This document shows positions 1 through 7,948 of a stretch of DNA of 35,098 bases, in pieces. The stretch spans positions 1 to 35,098 of the IMG/VR virus record IMGVR_UViG_3300046167_000212, one strand, 5' to 3'. A program made the translations under genes and the position numbers. How positions within the stretch are numbered: position 1 is the stretch's first letter; every line of letters begins with the position of its first letter. The stretch comes from a virus. The notes beneath the pieces are model-generated. The model did no database searches. It worked only from the letters and a program-made list of their open reading frames with translations, and was not told the origin of the DNA.

Positions 1-155
1 CGGCAAGTAAGAAAGGCTTATACGCCAATATTCATGCTAAGCGTAAGCGCATCAAGGCCGGCTCTGGCGAAAAGATGCGCAAGCCCGGCGAGAAAGGCGC
101 GCCTACAGCTAAGCAATTCAAGAAGGCCGCTAAAACGGCTAAGAAGAAGAAGTAA
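1..155 (+). CDS. Small lysine-rich basic protein, C-terminal part (wraps from 34965)
   Basis: The reading frame enters from the left edge (codons from base 3) and stops at TAA 153-155. Its 5' part is at 34965-35098. Joined across the ends it gives a 52-residue protein beginning MAASKKGLYANIHAKRKR and ending in a lysine run. More than a third of residues are Lys or Arg and no acidic patch is present, which fits a nucleic-acid-binding or DNA-condensing role. No function is established by the sequence. The stop overlaps the ATG of the adaptor gene by one base (TAATG), so the two are translationally coupled. It is the last of four consecutive tiny basic genes. Confidence 0.8.
   Translation, partial: ASKKGLYANIHAKRKRIKAGSGEKMRKPGEKGAPTAKQFKKAAKTAKKKK
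3..130. repeat. Left copy of 128-bp terminal direct repeat
   Basis: These bases match 34971-35098 except at position 23 (C here, T there) and position 29 (T here, C there). The repeat lies inside one small gene, so joining the ends restores an uninterrupted reading frame. This is the signature of a circular assembly read past its origin, or of a circularly permuted genome. It is not a classical non-coding terminal repeat. Confidence 0.93.
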
Positions 156-778
156 TGGCACTGACTAACTACTCCGAACTTAAAAGCTCAATTGCTGACT
201 TCCTGAACCGTGACGACCTGACATCGGTAATACCGACGTTTATCTCACTGGCAGAGGCTCAGTTTGCGCGTGATCTACGTCATTACAAGATGGAGAACCG
301 GGCTACTGGGACAATCGATAGTCAGTACATGACTAAGCCCGGCGATTGGCTTGAGACTATCCGCATCCACCTAACGAGCAACAACACTCGTGCGCTGGAT
401 CTGGTGAGCGCTCAGACGATGGCTGATAAGCGATCAGGCAACCTCGATACTTCCGGTGTGCCAAGATTCTATCGGCACTCAGAAAATCAGTTTGAGTTCT
501 TCCCTACCCCGGATGGGTCGTATGGCGTAGAGCTATTGTATTACCAGCGAGTACCTGCGCTGTCAGACTCGGACACGACTAACTGGCTACTGACCGAAGC
601 CCCTGACGTGTATTTGTATGGCTCATTGGTACACAGTGCGCCGTATCTATCGGACGATGCTCGCACAGCGGTATGGGCGCAACTTTATGGTGCTGCAATG
701 CAGCGTCTTAACCAATCATCGGATGAGGCTGTCTTCTCAGGCGTGGGCCTCGTCATGAAAAACAGGGGACTCGCATGA
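155..778 (+). CDS. Head-tail adaptor protein (SU10-type)
   Basis: This 207-residue protein has the pattern of SU10-like podoviral adaptor proteins: an N-terminal helical part (SELKSSIADFLNRDDL, then FISLAEAQFARDLR), a central strand-rich part with FEFFPTPDG and VELLYYQRVPALSD, and a helical end after PDVYLYGSLVHSAPYL. Adaptors form a dodecameric ring under the portal and join it to the tail nozzle. The assignment rests on recalled family motifs, not a search. The start ATG overlaps the preceding stop, and the gene overlaps the next one by four bases (ATGA). Its position at the head of the tail gene block fits the role. Confidence 0.75.
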   Translation: MALTNYSELKSSIADFLNRDDLTSVIPTFISLAEAQFARDLRHYKMENRATGTIDSQYMTKPGDWLETIRIHLTSNNTRALDLVSAQTMADKRSGNLDTSGVPRFYRHSENQFEFFPTPDGSYGVELLYYQRVPALSDSDTTNWLLTEAPDVYLYGSLVHSAPYLSDDARTAVWAQLYGAAMQRLNQSSDEAVFSGVGLVMKNRGLA

Positions 779-1155
779 GCTTTACTAACTACCTTGAAAC
801 AGAAATCCTAGACCATGTGTTTGGCGGCAACGCCTACACAGCTCCCGGCACTCATTATTTGGCCTTGTTCACAGCAGCGCCTAGCGATACCGGCGGTGGC
901 ACAGAGTGTTCTGGCACTAGCTACGCCCGGCAGACTGTCGCGTTTACTGTGTCTGGCAATGAGGCCACTAACAGTGCGGCTGTCGAATACCCAACGGCAG
1001 GAAGCAACTGGGGAACGATCACTCACGTAGGTGTGTTTGATGCGGCATCTAGCGGCAATCTAATGGCTTATGGCACGTTGTCAGCATCTAAGGCCGTAGA
1101 GACCGGGGATGTATTCCGTGTACCTGCTGGTGACTTAGACATCACGCTCGACTAA
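775..1155 (+). CDS. Small tail/virion protein, Gp80-like
   Basis: This 126-residue protein opens SFTNYLETEILDHVFGG, followed by YTAPGTHYLALFTAAP. That opening is common in short phage structural proteins encoded beside tail fibres. The rest is rich in Gly, Ser, Thr and Ala with alternating hydrophobics, as expected for a beta-sandwich, and ends in VPAGDLDITLD. No catalytic motif is visible. It overlaps the adaptor stop by four bases and its own TAA overlaps the next ATG (TAATG). A minor tail or fibre-attachment role is likely from context but not shown. Confidence 0.6.
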   Translation: MSFTNYLETEILDHVFGGNAYTAPGTHYLALFTAAPSDTGGGTECSGTSYARQTVAFTVSGNEATNSAAVEYPTAGSNWGTITHVGVFDAASSGNLMAYGTLSASKAVETGDVFRVPAGDLDITLD

Positions 1156-2033
1156 TGAATTACGGTCAGTGGAAATACGGCTATGCCGCGTATTCCACGG
1201 CTGATCTTGAGGAAGGCACTAGCTTAGGGCCAGCAACATCCTCAGTAGCCGTTAGCTGTGTACGTGTTAGGTTTGGCGATCTAACCGTCACAGTAACGTC
1301 TGCGACTTCTCCGGTGGCAAGTTGTATCCGTGTAGCCGGGGCCACCATTACAGCTACGGCGAGCACATCATTTGCTGCAACGCGTGTACGCAAGTCGCCA
1401 GTTGTTATTCCTGCATCATCTAGCACGGCATCCGCTGGCGAAAAGATAAAGCTGGGCGCATCAACAGTATCTGCGTCCGCTACCGTTACACCATCCGCTC
1501 AGAGGGTTAGAGAGGCCGATACAGCAATTACAGCGGCTTCGACTACTTCTGTCATTGCCGGCGTCATACGGCAGGTATCGAGCGTTATATCGGCTTCTGC
1601 GACGATCACACCTAATGGCGAGCGTGTCTTTATTGCCGACACGGCCATTGCCGGGTCTAGCGCGATTGCTATCGAAAGTGCAAGGACAAGGAATTCTGCG
1701 TCTGCAATCGCTGCAAGTGGTATAATTAGCGCCAGTGGCGTAAATGTAGTACGCGGGGCGCTGTCAATCGCAGGTGTGGCGACAGTAACTCCGAATGGCG
1801 CAGTAACAGTTAATACAGGGTCAGCTATCAGCGGAACAAGCGTTGTTGCTGGCTCAGGAATAATTCTTTGGGTTGATCAGCCGATTGATGCAGAGACATG
1901 GACTGATCAGGCAGAGATAAGTGCTGATTGGTCAAACGTAGTTATTAGCAGCGCGACTTGGACAGATACGACTGAAGATAGCGCTACATGGACAGATCAA
2001 ACCATTACCGACGAGATATGGGAGGCCGCTTAA
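1155..2033 (+). CDS. Repeat-built tail fibre-like protein with tryptophan ladder
   Basis: This 292-residue protein is composed almost entirely of Ala, Ser, Thr, Val and Ile. After about 28 non-repeated residues comes a tandem 20-residue repeat, about ten copies, each with a basic/hydrophobic step (RVRKS, RVREA, VIRQV, RVFIA, VVRGA) then a TAITA/SAISG-like strand. The regular period and lack of charge fit a beta-solenoid or triple-stranded fibre. The last ~50 residues switch to a 10-residue period with Trp at five successive positions (ETWTDQ, ADWSN, ATWTDT, ATWTDQ, EIWEA). It sits between the Gp80-like gene and the S74 tail fibre, so a fibre or fibre-base role is inferred. No family is recognised. 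Confidence 0.65.
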   Translation: MNYGQWKYGYAAYSTADLEEGTSLGPATSSVAVSCVRVRFGDLTVTVTSATSPVASCIRVAGATITATASTSFAATRVRKSPVVIPASSSTASAGEKIKLGASTVSASATVTPSAQRVREADTAITAASTTSVIAGVIRQVSSVISASATITPNGERVFIADTAIAGSSAIAIESARTRNSASAIAASGIISASGVNVVRGALSIAGVATVTPNGAVTVNTGSAISGTSVVAGSGIILWVDQPIDAETWTDQAEISADWSNVVISSATWTDTTEDSATWTDQTITDEIWEAA

Positions 2034-4847
2034 ATGGCTGACACAACGACTACCACCTACAGCCTGACTAAGCCCGAAGTAGGCGCTTCAGAAGATACGT
2101 GGGGAACTAAGCTTAATACTAACTTTGATTCTATTGATGACATCTTAGATGGCACCACATCGATCACTGGGCTGACGCTTGGCGGCAACATCACCTTTGG
2201 GGATAACAACAAGGCTATCTTCGGTGCGGGTAGCGACTTACAACTGTATCACGACGGAGGTACAAGTTTTATTGATGATGTAGGCACTGGAAACCTACAC
2301 ATTAGAACTGACGGCGCTTCGATTAAGCTCAGAACTTCTGCAAACGCAGACATGATTGTTGCTGAAAATGGTGGTGCGGCGAAGCTATATCACGCGGGTT
2401 CACAGAAGCTCGCAACCCTAAGTACAGGCATCGACGTTACGGGTGTCATCACCACAGACGGTATGACTACCTCTGCTGACATTAACTTTGGTGACAATGA
2501 TAAAGCAGTGTTCGGTGCTGGCTCTGACCTACAGATTTATCATGATGGTAGTCATAGTTACGTTAGCGATCAAGGTACTGGAAGGCTTGTTTTAAATTCT
2601 TCTGGCGGTGGTGTTCGCATTGAAAAGTCACCTACAGAAAACATGGCTATTTTTACACCTGACGGTAATTGTGAACTGTTCTACGACAACAGTCTAAAAC
2701 TAGCCACAACCTCCACAGGCATCGACGTAACTGGCACAGTTGTTTCTAACGGTTTAACGCTAGAAAATAATGCTGAATATTTAAAGGTAACAAACTCTAG
2801 CGGAAGTGCTACTAGAGCGTTTGGTGTAAATTCCGCAAATAATCTGTACATCGGCGGTATTGATGCCGACATAGGCCCAATATTATTTGTAGACAATGGA
2901 GCTACTCTAGCAACACTAGGCCCAACAGGCATCGACGTAACTGGCACAGTTGTCAGCGATGGTGTTCAGTCTACAGATGGTGATATTAAAGTTACAACTT
3001 CAGGTTCTTTTGTTGGTTTTAATTCTCAACGAGCAGGGGTTCCAAGTTCTGGCGGCTATCAACTTGGAAGGCTGAACTTTGACGCTTATAGCACAGGTAC
3101 AACATTTGTATCTGGAGCGTCGATACAATCATTTTCAGATGGTGCGGCTTGGACATCTTCCAGCACTCCTGCATACCTGTCTTTGCAAACAACGCCATCA
3201 GGAAGCACATCCTTAAAAGAAAGGCTTAAAATAGCTAACAACGGAGACATCAGCTTCTACGAAGACACTGGCACGACTGCAAAGTTGTTCTGGGATGCTT
3301 CTGCGGAGGCGTTGGGTATCGGCACTAGTTTGCCCAGTTACACTATTTCATCTAGAAACGACTCTGCAATTTCATATCCTCTATCTTTAGAGTCAGCAAC
3401 TTTAGGTACTGTAGGTAATACCGTTGGTATGCTTTTTGGTTTTTCAGGAAATACTTATCAAAAAGGTGCGGTAATTTTTGAGTCAGTAGATGCTAATGCT
3501 AGAGGAAAAATGCACTTTGCATTAGATAATTCAGCAGGTAGCGGAAATGTACAGTTATCTGATGCCAAAATGACTATTGATTACAGCGGCAATGTCGGTA
3601 TTGGCACTAGTCCATCATCAAAACTTCATGTTTATTCTGCTGCCAGTACGGCGTCTATTGTGCAAGACGCTGGCACGGCGCTGCGGTTTCTCAACAACAG
3701 CGGCACAAACTTTATTCAATCTGGGACTTCGCTTACAAGCGACTCCAAAGCGCCGCTAATTTTTAGCAGCATGCTTGGCGTCACGGAGTGGATGCGCCTT
3801 GACACTAGCGGCAACTTGCTGGTTGGTACTACTACTACTGACGGCGGCTTTGATGAATCAGACGGAGGTGCATCTACGGTATTTATGGGTGCCTCTATTG
3901 GTGGTGCCGCAAACGGTTCTGCTTTTGTATCCCGCAGAGCCGCACCGCTTCAGTTAAATCGTCAGGCTAACGATGGTGACATTGCAGTATTCCGCAAAAA
4001 CGGCACCACAGTCGGTAGTATTGGTACCACATCAAGCAGACTTTCAATCGGCTCTAATGATGTTGGTTTGTTCTTTGACAGCACAAACGAAAGATTTACT
4101 CCGATTGACCAAACTAACCAAACTGACAGAGATGCCGCTATTGACTTGGGGTACGCCTCAAGCCGCTTCAAAGACCTTCACCTGTCAAACGGGATAAATC
4201 TTGGCGGTAATTCGGCTGAGATTTTAGAAGCTAGAACGGAAACAGGGTTTGTTAAATTAACTGCTTCGCATTCTGGCGGCGGCTCTAACAGTGCGGGATT
4301 TATTTTCCGAACACGTAATGGGACTGCTGGAACAAACGAAAAAATGAGGCTGACCAAGGAAGGCAACTTGCTGGTTGGTACTACTGATAGTACGCCAAAT
4401 GGTTTATCTATATCAGGGGCTATCGTAGCCTTCAATGACGGAACAAGATATGCAATCTCTCTTGCAACAAACACATCAGCAACATCTACAGCCGCCGCCA
4501 TTAGTAATACAAATGGCTTAGTTGGTACTATTACAACTAGCGGCTCATCAACAGCCTACAACACTTCATCAGACCAACGCCTCAAAGAAAACATCGTAGA
4601 CGCACCTTCTGCTTCTGAGGACATTGATGCTATCCAAGTACGTTCGTTCGACTGGAAGGCTGACGGTTCACACCAGAAGTACGGCATGGTTGCTCAGGAG
4701 CTACAAAGCGTTGCACCAGAGGCAGTGTCTGAAGGCGCAACCGAAGAAGACATGATGGGCGTAGACTACTCAAAGCTAGTACCTATGCTTGTAAAAGAAA
4801 TTCAATCACTACGTGCCAGAGTTGCACAACTTGAAGGAGAAGCCTAA
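2034..4847 (+). CDS. Tail fibre with C-terminal S74 intramolecular chaperone
   Basis: A 937-residue fibre. It has repeated modules of the kind [13 protein letters not shown] plus GIDVTGT found in many marine-phage fibres, seen at about residues 50-300. A long beta-rich shaft follows. From residue ~846 it has a peptidase S74 (intramolecular chaperone) domain. The auto-cleavage Ser and Lys lie in SDQRLKENI, followed by [20 protein letters not shown] and [16 protein letters not shown]74 domains trimerise the shaft, then cut themselves off. The protein is the probable host-recognition fibre. It begins two bases after the previous stop and its stop overlaps the next ATG. A 29-bp exact DNA repeat lies within it. 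Confidence 0.9.
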   Translation: MADTTTTTYSLTKPEVGASEDTWGTKLNTNFDSIDDILDGTTSITGLTLGGNITFGDNNKAIFGAGSDLQLYHDGGTSFIDDVGTGNLHIRTDGASIKLRTSANADMIVAENGGAAKLYHAGSQKLATLSTGIDVTGVITTDGMTTSADINFGDNDKAVFGAGSDLQIYHDGSHSYVSDQGTGRLVLNSSGGGVRIEKSPTENMAIFTPDGNCELFYDNSLKLATTSTGIDVTGTVVSNGLTLENNAEYLKVTNSSGSATRAFGVNSANNLYIGGIDADIGPILFVDNGATLATLGPTGIDVTGTVVSDGVQSTDGDIKVTTSGSFVGFNSQRAGVPSSGGYQLGRLNFDAYSTGTTFVSGASIQSFSDGAAWTSSSTPAYLSLQTTPSGSTSLKERLKIANNGDISFYEDTGTTAKLFWDASAEALGIGTSLPSYTISSRNDSAISYPLSLESATLGTVGNTVGMLFGFSGNTYQKGAVIFESVDANARGKMHFALDNSAGSGNVQLSDAKMTIDYSGNVGIGTSPSSKLHVYSAASTASIVQDAGTALRFLNNSGTNFIQSGTSLTSDSKAPLIFSSMLGVTEWMRLDTSGNLLVGTTTTDGGFDESDGGASTVFMGASIGGAANGSAFVSRRAAPLQLNRQANDGDIAVFRKNGTTVGSIGTTSSRLSIGSNDVGLFFDSTNERFTPIDQTNQTDRDAAIDLGYASSRFKDLHLSNGINLGGNSAEILEARTETGFVKLTASHSGGGSNSAGFIFRTRNGTAGTNEKMRLTKEGNLLVGTTDSTPNGLSISGAIVAFNDGTRYAISLATNTSATSTAAAISNTNGLVGTITTSGSSTAYNTSSDQRLKENIVDAPSASEDIDAIQVRSFDWKADGSHQKYGMVAQELQSVAPEAVSEGATEEDMMGVDYSKLVPMLVKEIQSLRARVAQLEGEA
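2715..2953 (+). repeat. Pair of 29-bp exact direct repeats inside the tail fibre
   Basis: Bases 2715-2743 and 2925-2953 are identical over 29 bp (starting acaggcatcgacg and ending cacagttgt). Each encodes the GIDVTGTVV step of the fibre module. They are 210 bp apart and in frame (70 codons). Recombination between them would remove or add one module without a frameshift. Confidence 0.85.
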
Positions 4848-5164
4848 TGGCTACATGGACAATCGCAAACCTTGAGCGTAACGTGGCAGACGGCGGTGTA
4901 ACCGTTGCACACTGGCGTGTTACTGAATCTGAAACTGTTGGCACTGGCGATGACGCTGTGACCTACTCTGCATCCTCATACGGCACTGTAGGCTTTACAC
5001 CCGATGCTGATGCTGACGGCTTTGTAGCTTACGACAGCCTGACAGAAGCTACTGTATTGGGCTGGGTACACGAGTCAGTTGATCAAGACGCTACTGAGGC
5101 GGCACTGACAGCCAACATCGAATCACAGAAAAACCCTGTGTCTGCAAATGGGATGCCTTGGTAA
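4847..5164 (+). CDS. Small tail fibre-associated protein (DUF7936-like)
   Basis: This 105-residue protein begins [17 protein letters not shown], followed by VTVAHWRVTESE, and ends in NPVSANGMPW. The WTI.NLER start and the G.PW end are typical of a small protein found downstream of tail fibres in marine phages (the DUF7936 name is from memory). It is acidic, with no signal peptide or membrane segment. Its ATG overlaps the fibre stop (TAATG), so it is probably co-translated with the fibre and could be a fibre chaperone or tip component. The exact role is unknown. Confidence 0.6.
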   Translation: MATWTIANLERNVADGGVTVAHWRVTESETVGTGDDAVTYSASSYGTVGFTPDADADGFVAYDSLTEATVLGWVHESVDQDATEAALTANIESQKNPVSANGMPW

Positions 5165-5193
5165 TTAATTAACCACAACTTGGAGTAACGACG

Positions 5194-5442
5194 ATGGGAA
5201 AAAATGAAAAGACCCCAATCACCGTGAACGACAAAGAGTATTACGTTGAAGATTTTACCGATCAGCAGCAGCTACTCTTGAACCACGTAAATGATCTAGA
5301 TCGCAAGTTAGCGAGTGCTAGGTTTAATGTAGATCAACTAGCAGTCGGTCGTGATGCCTTCATTCAGCGTTTAGCAGAAGCGCTAGAGCAGGAAGTTATT
5401 ACAGATGCCGATTACGCTGAGGTTGCTGATCAGGAGGATTGA
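5194..5442 (+). CDS. Small DUF6447-like protein
   Basis: An 82-residue acidic protein with ITVNDKEYYVEDFTDQQQ, followed by LLLNHVNDLDRKLASARFNVDQL. This pattern is a short strand pair then one long amphipathic helix, and is found in small phage proteins near tail genes (DUF6447-like, recalled). The start ATG 5194 has a GGAG site nine bases upstream. Its TGA overlaps the ATG of the next gene by one base, and its last codons carry that gene's AGGAGG ribosome site (5432-5437). No enzymatic motif is visible. Confidence 0.6.
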   Translation: MGKNEKTPITVNDKEYYVEDFTDQQQLLLNHVNDLDRKLASARFNVDQLAVGRDAFIQRLAEALEQEVITDADYAEVADQED

Positions 5443-6917
5443 TGCCTCTCATAACTCTGGATATCCCACCGGGGATTGTACGGAACGGAACAGACCTAGA
5501 GTCATCGGGTCGTTGGAGAGATGCTAGCCTCATAAGATGGCGAAACAACTCTTTGCGACCTGTTGGCGGCTGGGATACCAGAAAAGCTGCGGCGGCGTCA
5601 CAACCGCCCCGTGGCGCTGTTACGTGGCTAGATAACTCAGGTGACATTCACTATGCCTTTGGCACTGCGGACAACCTGTTTACGGCACTAGATTCCAACA
5701 CGATTGTAGATATTACGCCTGCTGGACTGACCTCAGGCAACGTCAATGCAGTTGAGAATCTGGGTTTTGGCGGTAACTTCTACGGCAACGAATACTACGG
5801 CACGAGCCGGGTTGCTGGCATCCCTACAGAATGCACTACGTGGTCGCTGGATAACTGGGGCGAGTATCTTGTTGCGTGCTCTAGCGATGATGGCAAGCTT
5901 TACCAGTGGCAGCTCGATAGCGCTACAGATGCGGCTGTTGTCGCAAATGCGCCTACCGGCAACACATCTATCCTTGTAACTGAAGAGCGCTTTGTCTTCT
6001 GTCTTGGGGCCGGCGGTAACCCACGTAAGGTGCAGTGGTCAGATCGAGAAGATATTGATACGTGGACGCCTGCTGCGACCAACGAGGCCGGTGATATCGA
6101 ATTGCAGACCTCTGGCAAGATCATGCAGGGCATCCGTATTCGTGGCCGGGCATTAATCATTACAACCACTGACGCACATGTGGCATCTTATTCTGGGCCA
6201 CCGGTAGTGTACGGCTTCGAGCGTGCTGGTACGGCGTGTGGTGGCATATCGCGTGCATCAGCCGTGGCAGTAGATGAGGGCGCGTTCTGGATGGGTCAGA
6301 AGTCGTTCTTCATTTACAACGGCTCAGCAGTACAAGAGATCCCATGTGATGTCGCAGACTACGTGTTTGACGATATCAACAACTCGCAGGCGTCAAAGGT
6401 CTGTGCAGTGCATAACTCACAGTATGGTGAGGTTTGGTGGTTCTACCCATCGCGAGATTCTCAAGAGAACAACCGCTACGTCTCTTATAACTACCAGCAA
6501 CAGTTTTGGATGATCGGTCATCTATCTCGCACGGCAGCAGTCGATCGCGGCGTGTTCCGATACCCCATGTGGTTCGATTCCGATGCAAATGTCTTCAACC
6601 ATGAAGTCTCTCTGTCGCACGATGGCGATGAGATTTTTGTGGAGAGCGGGCCTATCTTTGTAGGCGAAGGCGAAAACGTCGTGCGTGTCACTGAGGTGAT
6701 ACCTGATGAAAAGACGCAGGGCCAAGTCACCGCTACATTTAAGACGCGCTTCTACCCTAACGCCGCAGAAAGCTCTCACGGGCCGTTTACCATGACCAAC
6801 CCTACCAGCGTAAGGTTCACCGGCAGACAGCTCCGCATGAGGCTTACAGGCAGTGATTTGACTGACTTCCGTGTAGGCAATATGAGACTAGACGTTAAGC
6901 CCGGAGGGCGTCGGTGA
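5442..6917 (+). CDS. Tail nozzle / packaged-DNA stabilisation-like protein
   Basis: A 491-residue protein rich in beta strands with repeated WSLDNWGEYLVACSSDDGKLYQW-type blades, of which only short pieces are quoted (LYQWQLDS, VWWFYPSRDS, GAFWMGQKSFFIYNG). This beta-propeller-like pattern matches podoviral nozzle or gp10-like packaged-DNA stabilisation proteins. The N-terminus (LDIPPGIVRNGTDLESSGRW) is typical of that group. ATG 5442 is preferred over the in-frame TTG 5439 because the AGGAGG at 5432-5437 leaves four bases before ATG and only one before TTG. It follows the adaptor and fibre genes, consistent with a short tail. A long non-contractile tail is not supported by any gene seen. Confidence 0.65.
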   Translation: MPLITLDIPPGIVRNGTDLESSGRWRDASLIRWRNNSLRPVGGWDTRKAAAASQPPRGAVTWLDNSGDIHYAFGTADNLFTALDSNTIVDITPAGLTSGNVNAVENLGFGGNFYGNEYYGTSRVAGIPTECTTWSLDNWGEYLVACSSDDGKLYQWQLDSATDAAVVANAPTGNTSILVTEERFVFCLGAGGNPRKVQWSDREDIDTWTPAATNEAGDIELQTSGKIMQGIRIRGRALIITTTDAHVASYSGPPVVYGFERAGTACGGISRASAVAVDEGAFWMGQKSFFIYNGSAVQEIPCDVADYVFDDINNSQASKVCAVHNSQYGEVWWFYPSRDSQENNRYVSYNYQQQFWMIGHLSRTAAVDRGVFRYPMWFDSDANVFNHEVSLSHDGDEIFVESGPIFVGEGENVVRVTEVIPDEKTQGQVTATFKTRFYPNAAESSHGPFTMTNPTSVRFTGRQLRMRLTGSDLTDFRVGNMRLDVKPGGRR

Positions 6918-7573
6918 GCGGTGGCGCTTCACCTCCACCTCCCGGCGGCCCAGAGTGGAAGCCTTGGGGTGAGCGACTAAACGACTACCTAAATCGGGTG
7001 CGCTCGCAGCTCGCATATAAAAACGCAAGCTCTAGCGCGAAAGATGACGGTGTTATCTTGTGGGACTCTACAGGCTACCCGGTCGTCTCTAGCGGCGGTG
7101 AGTTCAAGCAGATCGTCTTAGCGGATGGTCATGGCGACTTTGCCATCACTTCTGATTATGCCTACGCCGCGGCGGATACAACGTATGAATTAACCTACAC
7201 TGCGGGGAGCAACAACACGGGCCTCACGCAAAGCGGATCACAGATAGCATTTGGTGAAGCTGGTTATTACTTGGTCAGCTTCTCTGCGCAAATCTTCTCG
7301 TCAAGTAGTAGCACTGTGGAGTTCGTGTTTTGGCCGAAGATTAATGGAACTAACTTAGGCGGTAGCACAATCAGGACGGCGCTACACGGCAACTCAGAGA
7401 CCACAGTTGTAAGTCGAACGGCGATTATCAAGGTCGATGCAGATGATTACCTTGAGGTTGCAACGGCGGCAGATAGTACAAACGCGTCATTAAAAGCGTT
7501 TGCGGCAAGCGGCATTTCGGATGAGCCGGCATGTCCTGCGACGACTTTAACAATCATACGAGTCCATAGGTGA
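6914..7573 (+). CDS. C1q-like jelly-roll tail/receptor-binding protein
   Basis: This 219-residue protein starts at GTG 6914, which overlaps the previous stop (GTGA), with GGAGGG at 6903-6908. The N-terminal ~50 residues are Gly/Pro-rich, then helical (GERLNDYLNRVRSQLAYKN). Residues ~85-219 have the strand pattern of a C1q/TNF-like jelly roll: GEAGYYLVSFSAQIFSS, VEFVFWPKINGT, TAIIKVDADDYLEVAT, ending TLTIIRVHR. Such domains sit at phage fibre tips or serve as receptor-binding or head-decoration trimers. The fold call is from pattern recognition and the role is inferred. Confidence 0.6.
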   Translation: MSGGASPPPPGGPEWKPWGERLNDYLNRVRSQLAYKNASSSAKDDGVILWDSTGYPVVSSGGEFKQIVLADGHGDFAITSDYAYAAADTTYELTYTAGSNNTGLTQSGSQIAFGEAGYYLVSFSAQIFSSSSSTVEFVFWPKINGTNLGGSTIRTALHGNSETTVVSRTAIIKVDADDYLEVATAADSTNASLKAFAASGISDEPACPATTLTIIRVHR

Positions 7574-7578
7574 TATAA

Positions 7579-7947
7579 TTGGCAACCATAGTAGAAGAAT
7601 TAGTGCGGTGTCAGTCTTGGTTAGAGGCAGCTTTGGAAAGAGCAAATGGCACGCACACTATCGAAGACGTGGTTGAGGCTGTTGCGGAAGGAAGAATGCA
7701 GTTTTGGCCGGCACCACGAGGATGTGCGGTAACAGAGATTATTAAGTACCCCAACAAGAAGGTTTTACATATCTTTTTAGCTGGGGGTGAGTTAGATCAG
7801 ATCGTAGATATGGATAGTTCTGCGGCTGATTTTGCACGAATGAACGGTTGCACTGCTATGACAATCGCGGGACGCAAAGGCTGGGCTAGAGTGCTGAAGG
7901 ACAAGGGCTATGAAGAAGCCTACACAGTATTAGCAAAGGAACTTTGA
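7579..7947 (+). CDS. Conserved phage protein, function unknown
   Basis: This 122-residue protein reads from TTG 7579, with AGGTGA five bases upstream. The only in-frame ATG is 39 codons further in and would cut the conserved start. Key stretches are HTIEDVVEAVAEGRMQFWPA, then VTEIIKYPNKKVLHIFLAGGELD and a helix near AADFARMNGCTAMTIAGRKGW. This compact alpha/beta arrangement resembles the small GNAT-like proteins encoded among virion genes of many phages. No acetyl-CoA P-loop can be pointed to with confidence, so the acetyltransferase idea is weak. Confidence 0.6.
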   Translation: MATIVEELVRCQSWLEAALERANGTHTIEDVVEAVAEGRMQFWPAPRGCAVTEIIKYPNKKVLHIFLAGGELDQIVDMDSSAADFARMNGCTAMTIAGRKGWARVLKDKGYEEAYTVLAKEL

Positions 7948-7948
7948 T

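Noticed and set aside
7574-7579. TATAAT just before the gene at 7579
   Set aside because: It overlaps the TTG start and lies between an AGGTGA ribosome site and the start codon, so it is spacer sequence and cannot drive that gene.
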